Assembly (NCBI RefSeq): GCF_023554255.2
Contig: NZ_JAMJWD020000007.1
Coordinates: forward strand, 62,001 to 126,000
Direction of reading: 5' to 3'
Source of the DNA: Phyllobacterium sp. 21LDTY02-6
GTDB taxonomy: Bacteria > Pseudomonadota > Alphaproteobacteria > Rhizobiales > Rhizobiaceae
DNA length: 64,000 nt
Shown here piece by piece: positions 36,601 to 44,422 of the stretch (positions within the stretch are counted from its first letter, which is position 1; each line of letters opens with the position of its first letter). Made by a program: the position numbers and the translations under genes. The notes beneath the pieces are model-generated. The model did not search any database, was not told the origin of the DNA, and was given only the letters and a program-made list of their open reading frames with translations.

Positions 36601-37664
36601 TACTCGACATCTGGCGAGAGATCCTCAATGTCGATCCGATCAGCGTCGAGGACAATTTCTTCGCCATCGGCGGAAACTCCCTTGGCGCGATCCGCATCCT
36701 GTCGGCGCTGCGCCGGCAGAAGCCGCAGACCCCGGCGACCATCGCCGACCTCTTCAACAATCCGACGATCCGTTCATTTGCGGCCGTCCTCGAGCGCGAG
36801 GACGGCAAGGCGGGGAGCGAAGTCATCGTCCTGCGGGCTTCAGGCACAAGGCCGATGCTCTATTGCTTTCCCGGCCTGCTCGTGAGCACCCGCGAATATG
36901 TCAGGCTGGTCGACTATCTCGGTCCCGACCAGCCGGCGACAGGCTTCATCTGCTATTCGCTGTCGGAAAAGAAGGAGATCGGCGCCTCGGTCGACGAGAT
37001 CATCGAAAGCTATGTCGATTACATCCGCCGCACCAGTGCCGGCCAACCCTGCTATTTCCTCGGCTGGTCATGGGGTGGCCTGCTCGCCTATGAAGCAGCG
37101 CGCAGGCTTGGAAACGATATCGACCTGAGGCTGATCACCATGGTCGATGTCTGCGATCTCGGCACCGAATTCGCCATCGGCGCCAAGCCCCGCTTCAAGC
37201 CCGGCGAGCGCGACCACCTTCATGCAACCGTGCAGCAATGGCTGGCGCGGACCGCCATGCGCGCGGAATGGGACCGACTGCTCGGCGTGATGGACGCGGA
37301 TACCTATGACCAGTTCCTGCGCTTCGTCGGCGACGAAAAGGACGAGTTGCCGACCGACGGGCCGGATATCAGCAGCCGCGAACATACGTTCTGGATCCTC
37401 ATCGACAATGCGTTGATCTTCCGGCGGCACGAACTCAAGCCGCATGACGTGCCTATCCATTCCTGGGCCGCCGACGACAGTCTCAACCGGGGCCTCAACC
37501 TCATCGATTGGCGGCGCTATTCGCCGCGCGCCAATCCGGCCGAGATCATCTCCGGCACCAACCATCTGCATGTCATCGGCTCGCAGGCATTCCACAGCCG
37601 CCTGTCCCACCGGCTGGAGGAAGCATTCCAGAACCTGTCGAAAGAGCACGGAAAGGTACGCTAA
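33669..37664 (+). CDS. Single-module nonribosomal peptide synthetase (C-A-T-TE), VbsS-like
   Basis: 1331 residues starting MNKPFTQPHADQSITLTS. Order: condensation-like domain (about 20-430), adenylation domain with YTSGSTGLPKG (610-620), NGYGPTET, YRSGDLTRWREDG and PNSKLDRFALP, carrier domain with IGGNSLGAIR (phosphopantetheine Ser1004), and thioesterase with GWSWGG (Ser1134) and His1299. The condensation active site reads HPIVCDC at 153-159 instead of HHxxxDG: the catalytic second His is Pro and Gly is Cys, so it may be inactive. One module plus TE suggests iterative oligomerisation of one hydroxamate amino acid, perhaps released as a ring. It is read with mbtH (4 bp gap) and overlaps the hydroxylase gene by one base. 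Confidence 0.93.
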   Translation: MNKPFTQPHADQSITLTSAPDSHPLTLAQKRIWSLHQIGNNTVFPPQILTLRWSPKVRLDQLQAALATLAARHDALRVRFHRFAGGRIEVSAPADVQPPMEILGSESNPLRGHEVEDAAAAFAARAFDLLNGSPSRFQLVMAENGLVSTLVLHPIVCDCAAAAALREDLIACVAGQELPLVAGDFLARGAAEERYLETAELAASLQYWRQTIGEEYSAATLPTRFNATSYAGAARRHRRFAIDEALWGATKDFARRHALGPDQILMAAFAILLARCGGNYSPLLGTLLAGKTRSIVRTEQILPLRLQLSSRMTILEVCTALRSALADAIRNIVPFERLIQEIQAHEEREQDAFVKSLFEFRPRPAPSALATDDAAPAVRSDVELALVATPGSGGGIEALFDYADGIYQPELIERAAQHFERILAQAIAADTVRIKDIALVSNDEIAVLSAPYADDGVNDDRPVHDHISAHARQDPERTAIIHGDEIWTHGRLEQSANRLAHHLLRLGIGADVSVAIAVKRSPEAIMGILATLKAGGAYIPVEPDHPTSRNHHILRDGGVKVILTNSWLLDRIPDGLDAIILELDRLDLSGEPITPPDVAIHKDQLAYIMYTSGSTGLPKGVAVEHGPLTHHIQNTSRVYGMSEISRELPFLPFSSDGGHERWMNPLMEGGSIILPDQPLWTPEETLTAMRKHGANNASIPTTYLQQLAEWADATDSAPPMRLYSFGGEGLAQQTFDLLSTALKSEWLINGYGPTETIMTPMVWKVRAGEKFEGTYAPIGRAVGNRRVYVLDPDLNPCPIGVTGELYIGGEGVARGYIGKADITADRFIPDPFSNEGGRLYRSGDLTRWREDGTVEFVGRVDHQVKLRGYRIELGEIEAALLQDRSVGEALVVLRDDEATQQKMLVAYVVAKQGADIDIPALSAALERALPAYMVPSAIMPLAAMPINPNSKLDRFALPAPAPVQRQIVMPATALEEEILDIWREILNVDPISVEDNFFAIGGNSLGAIRILSALRRQKPQTPATIADLFNNPTIRSFAAVLEREDGKAGSEVIVLRASGTRPMLYCFPGLLVSTREYVRLVDYLGPDQPATGFICYSLSEKKEIGASVDEIIESYVDYIRRTSAGQPCYFLGWSWGGLLAYEAARRLGNDIDLRLITMVDVCDLGTEFAIGAKPRFKPGERDHLHATVQQWLARTAMRAEWDRLLGVMDADTYDQFLRFVGDEKDELPTDGPDISSREHTFWILIDNALIFRRHELKPHDVPIHSWAADDSLNRGLNLIDWRRYSPRANPAEIISGTNHLHVIGSQAFHSRLSHRLEEAFQNLSKEHGKVR

Positions 37665-39004
37665 TGACGACGATCTTCGCCGGAAACGACCGCCTGGCCG
37701 AAGAGGTCCTCGACCTCGCGGGTATCGGCATAGGGCCGTCCAATCTCAGTCTCGCATCGATCCTCGATGGCGTGGAGGGCATCAAGTCCCGCTTCTTCGA
37801 AAGCCGGGCGGAGTTCGACTGGCATCCCGGCATGATGCTGCCGGATGTCGAGCTGCAATCCTCCTACCTGAAGGACCTAGTCACGCCGGTGGTTCCGACC
37901 AGCCCGTGGTCTTTCGTCTCGTATCTCGTTGCGCATAAGCGGCTCTATGCGTTCCTCAACGCGCATTACGATGCCGTGCCGCGGCGTGAATTCGCGCAAT
38001 ACCTGTCCTGGGTCGCCGGCCGGCTGCCCAATCTGGCATTCGGCAGCGAGGTGCGCGAGGTGAAGCATGAGCGCGACCAGTTCGTGCTGCGGTTCGACCA
38101 GGGCAGCGCGCGGGCGAGGAATATCGTCCTCGGCACCGGCACCACGCCATTCGTGCCAGCGTGGGCGGCGCCGTTCATTGGCGAGCGCTGCTTTCACAAT
38201 TCCGAGGCCAGATATCGCCTGCCCGACCTCGATGTCGCGCGCGTCGCGGTGATCGGCGGCGGACAAAGCGGCGGCGAGGTCGTGGAGGCCCTGCTCAACG
38301 CCAAGCCCGGCCTGAAGGAACTGAACTGGTTCAGTCGCAGGCACAATTTCGAACCGATCAACGATACAGCCTTTTCCAACCAGGTCTTTTCGCCCGAATA
38401 TGTCTACGCCTTCCTCAATCTGAACCACGACCAGAAGCTGGAGGCGCTGAAAACGTCGATCCTGACCAGCGACGGGCTTTCGCTGTCAACGATAAATTCC
38501 ATCTATCGGCGGCTCTACAGCCTGCGCTATCTGGAACATCGCCAGATCGATGCCAAATTGTCGCCGGGCCGCGACGTGATCCAGCTGGAACCGGCCAAGG
38601 AGGGCTACCGCCTCATTGTCCGCAACCGCTTCGATGGCGGCGTCGAGGTGGCGCATGCCGATGCGATCATCCTTGCGACGGGCTACCAGTTCCGCCTGCC
38701 TCGAGCCGTGGAGCCGTTGCAGGACCGTATCCAGTTCGATCGCCATGGCCGTCCCGTCCTGCAGGACGATTACAGCCTCGTCTGGACCGGCCCCAAGCAC
38801 AATCGCATCATGGCGCAGAATGCCGGGCGCTATAGCCACGGAATTGCGGATTCGCAGCTGAGCCTGATGGCGTGGCGCAGCGCTCATATCGTCAACACAT
38901 TGCTGGGACGTCAGCATTTCGATCTCGAACCGCACGATTCGCAGATCAACTGGCTGTCCAGCGGTCACGACACGGCGAGCCAGTCCATCGCAGTGGACTA
39001 TTGA
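37664..39004 (+). CDS. L-lysine N6- / L-ornithine N5-monooxygenase (IucD/PvdA/VbsO-like)
   Basis: 446 residues. FAD-binding LAGIGIGPSNLSLASIL at the N-terminus, substrate region FDWHPGMMLPDVELQSSYLKDLVT, NADPH-binding VAVIGGGQSGGEVVEALL near residue 197, and the late ATGYQFRLP of flavin N-hydroxylases. It hydroxylates the side-chain amine of lysine or ornithine, first step of the hydroxamate. ATG 37664 overlaps the NRPS stop as TAATG, so translation is coupled. It is convergent with the PPTase gene and overlaps it by 7 bp. Substrate (Lys or Orn) cannot be decided from sequence alone. Confidence 0.92.
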   Translation: MTTIFAGNDRLAEEVLDLAGIGIGPSNLSLASILDGVEGIKSRFFESRAEFDWHPGMMLPDVELQSSYLKDLVTPVVPTSPWSFVSYLVAHKRLYAFLNAHYDAVPRREFAQYLSWVAGRLPNLAFGSEVREVKHERDQFVLRFDQGSARARNIVLGTGTTPFVPAWAAPFIGERCFHNSEARYRLPDLDVARVAVIGGGQSGGEVVEALLNAKPGLKELNWFSRRHNFEPINDTAFSNQVFSPEYVYAFLNLNHDQKLEALKTSILTSDGLSLSTINSIYRRLYSLRYLEHRQIDAKLSPGRDVIQLEPAKEGYRLIVRNRFDGGVEVAHADAIILATGYQFRLPRAVEPLQDRIQFDRHGRPVLQDDYSLVWTGPKHNRIMAQNAGRYSHGIADSQLSLMAWRSAHIVNTLLGRQHFDLEPHDSQINWLSSGHDTASQSIAVDY

Positions 39005-39774
39005 TCAGCCAAGGGATCGGGCAGCCGCCGTGAGACGAATTGCGGCGCCGCCCCATCGGTTCGCGCCGATATTGCGGCGAGACAATTGTCCAGGAGCACC
39101 AGCCGGTGATGCCATTGCGGCTGGTCGCTGCGGCCCGGATGGACGATGCGGATCGACCCATCCGCCGTCCAGGAAACCTCGATCTTCGCGGGATCGACGC
39201 CGCCGAGCCCCTCGCCCGTGGCTTTCAGGAAGCTTTCCTTCAGCACCCAGAGCGCCAGCAGCGTCTGATGCGCTGCCGCCCCGTCCAGCGCTTCGACCAT
39301 GCTCCGCTCTCTCGGCGAACAGAACGCATCCATCATATCGCGCTCAAGCACGGCATCGCGGCGCTCGGCATCGACGCCGACATGCGTGCAATCCGCACTG
39401 GCCGCGAAGACCACGATCCCGCTCATGTTGCTCAGATTGAAGGCGATCCTCTCGCCGCCTTTCCGCTTGGCGAGATAGGGTTTGCCCCCCGGCTCCTGCT
39501 CGATCGGAATGTCGACGAGGGCAAGCCCGGTCAGCTCCGACAATACAAGTCGCTGCAGGTAGCGGCCGGCAATGAAGGCATTCCTGTCCTTGTCGAAATG
39601 AAATCCGGCGGCGCGCTGGCGCTCGTCATCCGCAAGCTTCGCACCGATGCGTTTCCAGTCCACCGCGCGGTCGGCAAAATCCCACCAGCAGAACTCGACA
39701 CCGGGCCGCGGCGCGGGTCCTTCCACTTCCGTGATCGGGCCAGACTGGAACGGCAGACGGTGCGCGGAAATCAC
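38998..39774 (-). CDS. Sfp-type 4'-phosphopantetheinyl transferase (VbsP-like)
   Basis: 258 residues. Signature blocks are THVGVDAERRD (metal/CoA site) and LWVLKESFLKATGEGLGG near residue 175, the WxxKEAxxKxxGxG motif. It transfers phosphopantetheine from CoA to Ser1004 of the NRPS carrier domain. The start is a GTG that overlaps the esterase stop as GTGA, so it is translated with the operon metY-like, cupin, esterase, PPTase. A family role in primary metabolism (ACP) is less likely given the neighbours. Confidence 0.9.
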   Translation of the reverse strand: MISAHRLPFQSGPITEVEGPAPRPGVEFCWWDFADRAVDWKRIGAKLADDERQRAAGFHFDKDRNAFIAGRYLQRLVLSELTGLALVDIPIEQEPGGKPYLAKRKGGERIAFNLSNMSGIVVFAASADCTHVGVDAERRDAVLERDMMDAFCSPRERSMVEALDGAAAHQTLLALWVLKESFLKATGEGLGGVDPAKIEVSWTADGSIRIVHPGRSDQPQWHHRLVLLDNCLAAISARTDGAAPQFVSRRLPDPLADQ

Positions 39775-40652
39775 TTTCGAATCGCGAAGGCGCGCTGAAC
39801 GGCACGGTTCACCGCGACCGGCAGCAGCGACATATGGTTTTCGCCGGGATGAATCTCGACGTCCACGGCGATCGGGCGGTTCGGCAGCGCATGAAGCCGC
39901 TCGGCCATCTCGAAAGCATAGTGATCGGTGCGCGCGATCTTCAGCTTCTCGATCCGTTCGGCCTCATCTGCCGCTCCCTTGTGGAACGGCGCCAGTCGGT
40001 CAGTCTCGTATTCACCGCAGGAAAGATGGAGACGCGCGCCTTGTCGCGTTGCCGGATTGGCGCTGAATTGCGCGAAGAAGGCGTTGATGGCGCAATCCTC
40101 CCAGTAGATCGACGGGCTGGCGGCGAGCCAGGTCGAGAACGAGGCCGGGCGGGTGAACAGCGCATAGAGCACGAACAGGCCGCCGAACGAATGACCGAAC
40201 AGCGCCTGGCGTTCCGGATCGACGGGCAGTTCGGCCTCGACGAGAGGCTTTACCTGGCCCTCGACGAAGCTGAGAAACGCCTCGGCGCCACCAGTCCGCA
40301 CTTCCGGAGTGTTCGCGAAGAACGGCGGGTAGGTCTTGCCGGGCGGTGGGCCGAGGTCCCAGGATCGGCGAAGCGGATCATAGGCCGCGTCGGTCGGATA
40401 GCCGATGCTGACGATGATGCCATGCGAGACATTGGTACCGCCCGGATAGTTCGCCTGCGCGCGCATCGCATCCACCGCCGTTCCGATCACGGCATTGCCG
40501 TCGGTCATATAGAGGATCGGCCAGCCGTGCTCCGGCGCCTCGCCGGGCGGCCGATAGACGAAAACGCGGTAGGTCTGGCCGTTGCCGCCGGATACCAGAT
40601 CGTGAAAGGTCGTATTGCCGACCAGGGCATTGGAACTGTTATGGAAGGTCAT
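39771..40652 (-). CDS. Siderophore esterase (IroE/Fes-like alpha/beta hydrolase)
   Basis: 293 residues of the esterase-D-like fold. YRVFVYRPPGEAPEHGWPILYMTDG at the N-terminus, nucleophile motif ALFGHSFGGLFVLYAL near residue 155, SPSIYWED after it, and HPGENHMSLLPVA for the catalytic His. Related enzymes open ester-linked siderophores so that iron is released. No signal peptide, so probably cytoplasmic. Its presence suggests that the product contains an ester bond. The stop overlaps the PPTase start; the cupin gene ends 7 bp upstream. Confidence 0.85.
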   Translation of the reverse strand: MTFHNSSNALVGNTTFHDLVSGGNGQTYRVFVYRPPGEAPEHGWPILYMTDGNAVIGTAVDAMRAQANYPGGTNVSHGIIVSIGYPTDAAYDPLRRSWDLGPPPGKTYPPFFANTPEVRTGGAEAFLSFVEGQVKPLVEAELPVDPERQALFGHSFGGLFVLYALFTRPASFSTWLAASPSIYWEDCAINAFFAQFSANPATRQGARLHLSCGEYETDRLAPFHKGAADEAERIEKLKIARTDHYAFEMAERLHALPNRPIAVDVEIHPGENHMSLLPVAVNRAVQRAFAIRK

Positions 40653-40659
40653 GGGGTCA

Positions 40660-41004
40660 CTAGAGCCTGATCACATATTCCTTGCGGGTCGTCTCGATCA
40701 CTTCCCACGTGCCGCGAAAGCCGGGGCGCAGGACGAAACTGTCGCCCGCGCCGATGTGATGTTCGCTGCCGCCCTCTTCCGTGATGACCGACCGGCCCGA
40801 AAGAATATGGCAGAACTCCCACTCGTCATAGGCGATCTTCCACTTGCCCGGCGTCGCTTCCCAGATGCCGGCATAGAGATTGCCCTCGGCCTCCTCGCAG
40901 TTCCAGGTACGGAACTGCGGGTCGCCCGAAATGATCCGGTCCGGCTGGGGTGCCCCATGCTCGGGCTCGATGCCTCCGAGTTCGATCTTTACGAATTGCG
41001 ACAC
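40660..41004 (-). CDS. Cupin-domain protein (DUF861-like)
   Basis: 114 residues forming one small beta-barrel: GNLYAGIWEATPGKWKIAYDEWEFCHILSGRSVIT and GDSFVLRPGFRGTWEVIETTRKEYVIRL. It matches cupin_3/DUF861 proteins, which range from ureidoglycine aminohydrolase to uncharacterised enzymes. The usual His metal ligands are sparse (one His in EFCHILSG), so metal binding is doubtful. It stands 3 bp after the metY-like stop and 7 bp before the esterase start, clearly one operon. Role unknown. Confidence 0.8.
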   Translation of the reverse strand: MSQFVKIELGGIEPEHGAPQPDRIISGDPQFRTWNCEEAEGNLYAGIWEATPGKWKIAYDEWEFCHILSGRSVITEEGGSEHHIGAGDSFVLRPGFRGTWEVIETTRKEYVIRL

Positions 41005-41007
41005 GGT

Positions 41008-42291
41008 CTACACCTTGGCAAGCGCCTGCTCCAGATCGGCAATGATGTCCTCGACGCTTTCGATACCGATCGAAAGGCGGACCACGTCAGGCCCTGCCCC
41101 CGCTGCTATCTTCTGTTCGTCGCGCAATTGCCGATGCGTGGTCGAGGCGGGATGGATCACCAGTGATTTTGTATCGCCGATATTGGCCAGGTGCGAGAAC
41201 AATTCGAGGCTCTCCACCAGTTTCACGCCGGCATCATAGCCACCCTTGAGGCCGAAGGTGAACACCGAGCCGGCGCCCCGCGGCGCGTATTTGCGCTGCA
41301 GGCTGTTGAATGGATCGTCCGGCAGGCCGGCATAGCTGACCCAGCCGACCTTGTCGTGGCCTTTCAGGAATTTTGCGGTCTCGAGCGCATTGTCCGAGTG
41401 GCGCTGCATGCGCAGCGGCAGCGTCTCGATGCCGGTGGCGATCTGGAACGCGTTGAATGGCGACAGCGCCGGCCCGAGATCGCGCAGACCCAGCACCCGG
41501 CAGGCTATGGCGAAGGCGAAATTGCCGAATGTTTCGTGCAGGACGATGCCGTTATATTCGGCGCGCGGCTCGGAAAGCAGCGGATAATTGCCCGATTTGG
41601 TCCAATCGAAGGTGCCGCAATCGACGATGATGCCACCCATCGAATTTCCATGGCCGCCGAGGAATTTCGTGGCGGAATGAACGATGATATCGGCGCCATG
41701 CTCGATCGGCCGGATGAGGTAGGGCGAGGCCAGCGTATTGTCCACGATGAGCGGAATGCCGTGACGGTGGGCGATATCGGCGATGGCGGCGATATCGCTG
41801 ACGATGCCGCCGGGATTGGCGAAGCTCTCGATGAAGATGGCGCGCGTCTTGTCGTCGATCTGCGCCTCGAAGGCCGCCGGATCGGTGCCGTCGGCCCAGC
41901 GCACATGCCAGTCGAAGGATTTGAACGACTGGCCGAACTGGTTGATGGAGCCGCCATAGAGCCGGTTGGAAGCGACGAAATTGGCGCCGGGCTGCATGAG
42001 CGTGTGAAAGACGAGGAGTTGCGCCGCATGTCCGGACGCAACCGCCAATGCAGCCGTTCCACCTTCGAGCGCGGCGACACGTTCCTCGAGCACGGCATTG
42101 GTCGGGTTGGTGATGCGCGTATAGATATTGCCGAATGCCTTCAGCCCGAACAGCGATGCAGCATGGTCCGCATCGTCGAAAACGAAAGCCGTGGTCTGGT
42201 AGATCGGCGTCGCGCGCGCCCCGGTCGCTGGGTCGGGCTGCGCGCCTGCATGGACGGCCAGTGTCTCTATTCCGGGTGCACGATTGGGCAT
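41008..42291 (-). CDS. O-acetylhomoserine sulfhydrylase-like PLP enzyme (MetY type)
   Basis: 427 residues. ETLAVHAGAQPDPATGARATPIYQTTAFVFDDADHAA at the N-terminus, NIYTRITNPTNAVLEERVAALEGG, and the PLP lysine in IIVHSATKFLGGHGNSMGG near residue 208 are typical of O-acetylhomoserine aminocarboxypropyltransferases, which make homocysteine from O-acetylhomoserine and sulfide. Length fits MetY rather than MetC/MetB. It heads the operon cupin-esterase-PPTase with a 3-bp gap, so it may have a siderophore-linked role rather than or besides methionine synthesis. Confidence 0.87.
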   Translation of the reverse strand: MPNRAPGIETLAVHAGAQPDPATGARATPIYQTTAFVFDDADHAASLFGLKAFGNIYTRITNPTNAVLEERVAALEGGTAALAVASGHAAQLLVFHTLMQPGANFVASNRLYGGSINQFGQSFKSFDWHVRWADGTDPAAFEAQIDDKTRAIFIESFANPGGIVSDIAAIADIAHRHGIPLIVDNTLASPYLIRPIEHGADIIVHSATKFLGGHGNSMGGIIVDCGTFDWTKSGNYPLLSEPRAEYNGIVLHETFGNFAFAIACRVLGLRDLGPALSPFNAFQIATGIETLPLRMQRHSDNALETAKFLKGHDKVGWVSYAGLPDDPFNSLQRKYAPRGAGSVFTFGLKGGYDAGVKLVESLELFSHLANIGDTKSLVIHPASTTHRQLRDEQKIAAGAGPDVVRLSIGIESVEDIIADLEQALAKV

Positions 42292-42446
42292 GTCTGATCT
42301 TCCTCCAGGGCAATTGCGGGCTCACGCTAGGCGATAGGCGGGGCATCGCCAAGCAAAGAATTGCCAAGGAGCATCCATTTGTCGAAACCGATCCCGCAAA
42401 CTTGCCGAAGTTGCGGAATATGCGAGCGAAAAGGCGCCCGTTTTGC

Positions 42447-42962
42447 CTATTTGAGGCCGAAACTCTGGAAACCCTTGCGCAAGAGCGGCTTCCTTGCGGA
42501 TATCACGCGCGAATTCACGCCATTCCAGCCGATCTCGCCGCACAGCCGCGCATATTCGATCTTCGGGCAGCGATCCATGACGACGCGGATGCCCGCCGCC
42601 TCCGCCTTGCGCGCCGCTTCGTCATGGCGCACCGTCAGCTGGGTCCAGATGACCGCCGGCAGGGGTTTCATCTGCAGAACTTCGTCGACGATGCCGGGAA
42701 GCATGTTCGAAGCCCGGAACACGTCGACCATGTCGACGGCCTCGTCCATATCCGCGAGCCGCGCAAAAGTGCGCTGGCCGAGTATCTCCTTGCCCGCCTG
42801 CCCCGGATTGACCGGGATGACGCGATAGCCCTTGGACAGCAGGTATTTCATGACGAAATAGCTCGGCCGTACCTCGTTGGCGGAAGCGCCCACCATGGCG
42901 ATCGTTTTGACCGAGCTCAATATATCGCGGATACAGTCGTCGCTGTAATGATCGTGGTCCAT
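42447..42962 (-). CDS. CoA-binding domain protein (YccU-like)
   Basis: 171 residues with a single Rossmann CoA-binding domain: SSVKTIAMVGASANEVRPSYFVMKYL, YRVIPVNPGQAGKEILGQRTF, and the late MDRCPKIEY. It resembles E. coli YccU, whose role is not known. ATG 42962 lies 2 bp after the hydratase stop, so the two are co-transcribed. No catalytic domain is attached, unlike acyl-CoA synthetases. Confidence 0.86.
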   Translation of the reverse strand: MDHDHYSDDCIRDILSSVKTIAMVGASANEVRPSYFVMKYLLSKGYRVIPVNPGQAGKEILGQRTFARLADMDEAVDMVDVFRASNMLPGIVDEVLQMKPLPAVIWTQLTVRHDEAARKAEAAGIRVVMDRCPKIEYARLCGEIGWNGVNSRVISARKPLLRKGFQSFGLK

Positions 42963-42964
42963 GT

Positions 42965-43780
42965 CTACTCGTCTTTCCACTGCGGTACGCGCTTCTCGAT
43001 GAAGGCGCCGATACCCTCTTCGGCATCCTTCGCCAGCATGTTCTCGACCATGACCCCAGCCGCATATTCATAGGCTTGCGACAATGGCATCTCCGCCTGC
43101 CGATAGAAGGCTTCCTTGCCGATCTTCACCGTCAAAGATGATTTGGAAGCAATGGTTTGCGCGTATTTCATCGCAATCTGGCCAAGGTACTCCTCGGGCA
43201 CGACCCGGTTGATCAGGCCGAATTCGCGCGCGGTGCTGGCATCGATCGTCTCACCGGTCAGCAGCATTTCCATTGCATGCTTCCTCGAGAGGTTTCGCGA
43301 CAATGCGACCATGGGCGTCGAGCAGAACAGGCCGATATTGACGCCCGGCGTGCAGAAAGTCGCCTTGTCGGATGCGATTGCGAGGTCGCAGGAGGCCACC
43401 AACTGGCAGCCGGCAGCCGTCGCGAGACCACCGACGGCGGCGATAACCGGCTTCGGATGGGTGACGATCTCCTGCATCAGGCTGGCGCAAAGGCGCATCG
43501 TCGTGTCGAAGAAACCGCGTCCCCGGTCCGGGTCCTTGCGATGGGCGGTCAGTTCCTTCAGATCGTGGCCGGCGGAGAACAGCTTGAGGCCGGAATCGAT
43601 CAGGACGACCCTGACGGCCTTGTCCAGGCGCGCTGACTGCAACTGCTCCAGCAAAACCTCCATCATGTGGACGGAAAGCGCGTTCGCCGGCGCGTTCTGC
43701 ATCGTCAGCCGCAATACGCCCGCTTCGTTGGCATGGCCGATCACCGGCGTCTCGTTGCGGATCGCGTAAAGTTCTACCAT
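42965..43780 (-). CDS. Enoyl-CoA hydratase/isomerase family protein
   Basis: 271 residues of the crotonase fold. AVRVVLIDSGLKLFSAGHDLKEL carries the oxyanion-hole Gly of the first half and AAVGGLATAAGCQLVASCDLAIAS the second. The final VENMLAKDAEEGIGAFIEKRVPQW is the usual C-terminal helix. The positions of the catalytic Glu pair are not clear, so the exact reaction (hydratase, isomerase or other) is open. Coupled with the downstream CoA-binding protein. Confidence 0.85.
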   Translation of the reverse strand: MVELYAIRNETPVIGHANEAGVLRLTMQNAPANALSVHMMEVLLEQLQSARLDKAVRVVLIDSGLKLFSAGHDLKELTAHRKDPDRGRGFFDTTMRLCASLMQEIVTHPKPVIAAVGGLATAAGCQLVASCDLAIASDKATFCTPGVNIGLFCSTPMVALSRNLSRKHAMEMLLTGETIDASTAREFGLINRVVPEEYLGQIAMKYAQTIASKSSLTVKIGKEAFYRQAEMPLSQAYEYAAGVMVENMLAKDAEEGIGAFIEKRVPQWKDE

Positions 43781-43793
43781 TTCTCGCTCCAGG

Positions 43794-44342
43794 CTAGGAT
43801 TCCTGCGGCTTCCACTGATTGTAGATCGGCTTCAAGGTGCGAAGATGACGCCGGACCACCGCGAGGTTGGCGGCGGAAGGCTTCGCATTGCTGACCCGCG
43901 ACAGGCCGGTCCTGAGGCCCGAAATCATCGCGGCCTTCTCGCTGTCCGAGGGCTCGGACATTTTGGTCACATAGGTAACTACCTTGTCGACTTCCCGCGC
44001 GGGCTCGGGATTTACGGCCCAGTTATAGGTGACCATGATGGTCGTCGCTATATCCGCCCAGTCCCGGAAACTGGCGAAACCGACCTCGCTTGCCTTCGCG
44101 TCCAATGCGCTGATGCGTGCCGAGGCATCGCCCTCGTCCTCGAGTTCGCGCAGGGTGGCGGCAACGGGTGCGTAGCCGTAGAGGAAGCGCCGGATCGTAG
44201 CCTCGTCCAGCGCTACGGAGCGTTGCGGCAAGGTATATTGCTCGATCACCGGCGGTGGCGGCAGATCCGGCCGCGCGGCGAACAGGCCGGCATAGCCAAC
44301 GGTGACCAGCAGAGAGGTTACGATTATTCCTGGCGGTTTCAT
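43794..44342 (-). CDS. Membrane-anchored or exported protein, unknown function
   Basis: 182 residues. A hydrophobic N-terminus (IIVTSLLVTVGYAGLFAA) acts as signal or anchor, and a Pro-rich spacer (DLPPPPVIEQ) precedes a helical domain (FRDWADIATTIMVTYNW, LRTGLSRVSNAKPSAANLAVVRRHL). ATG 44342 fits GGGG six bases upstream; ATG 44354 would sit directly on AAGG. I recognise no family. It is divergent from the thioesterase gene. Confidence 0.62.
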   Translation of the reverse strand: MKPPGIIVTSLLVTVGYAGLFAARPDLPPPPVIEQYTLPQRSVALDEATIRRFLYGYAPVAATLRELEDEGDASARISALDAKASEVGFASFRDWADIATTIMVTYNWAVNPEPAREVDKVVTYVTKMSEPSDSEKAAMISGLRTGLSRVSNAKPSAANLAVVRRHLRTLKPIYNQWKPQES

Positions 44343-44422
44343 AAACGGCCCCATCCTTGTAAGACGTGCTTGGACCAAGTCTAGCAGTCAAAGCGTAAAC
44401 AAAACAGCAAGGAAGCGAAACC

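Noticed and set aside
42292-42446. Possible SAM-type riboswitch before the MetY-like gene (also looked for before cysK and hom)
   Set aside because: No SAM-II or SAM/SAH core elements could be recognised by eye; a covariance-model search would settle it.
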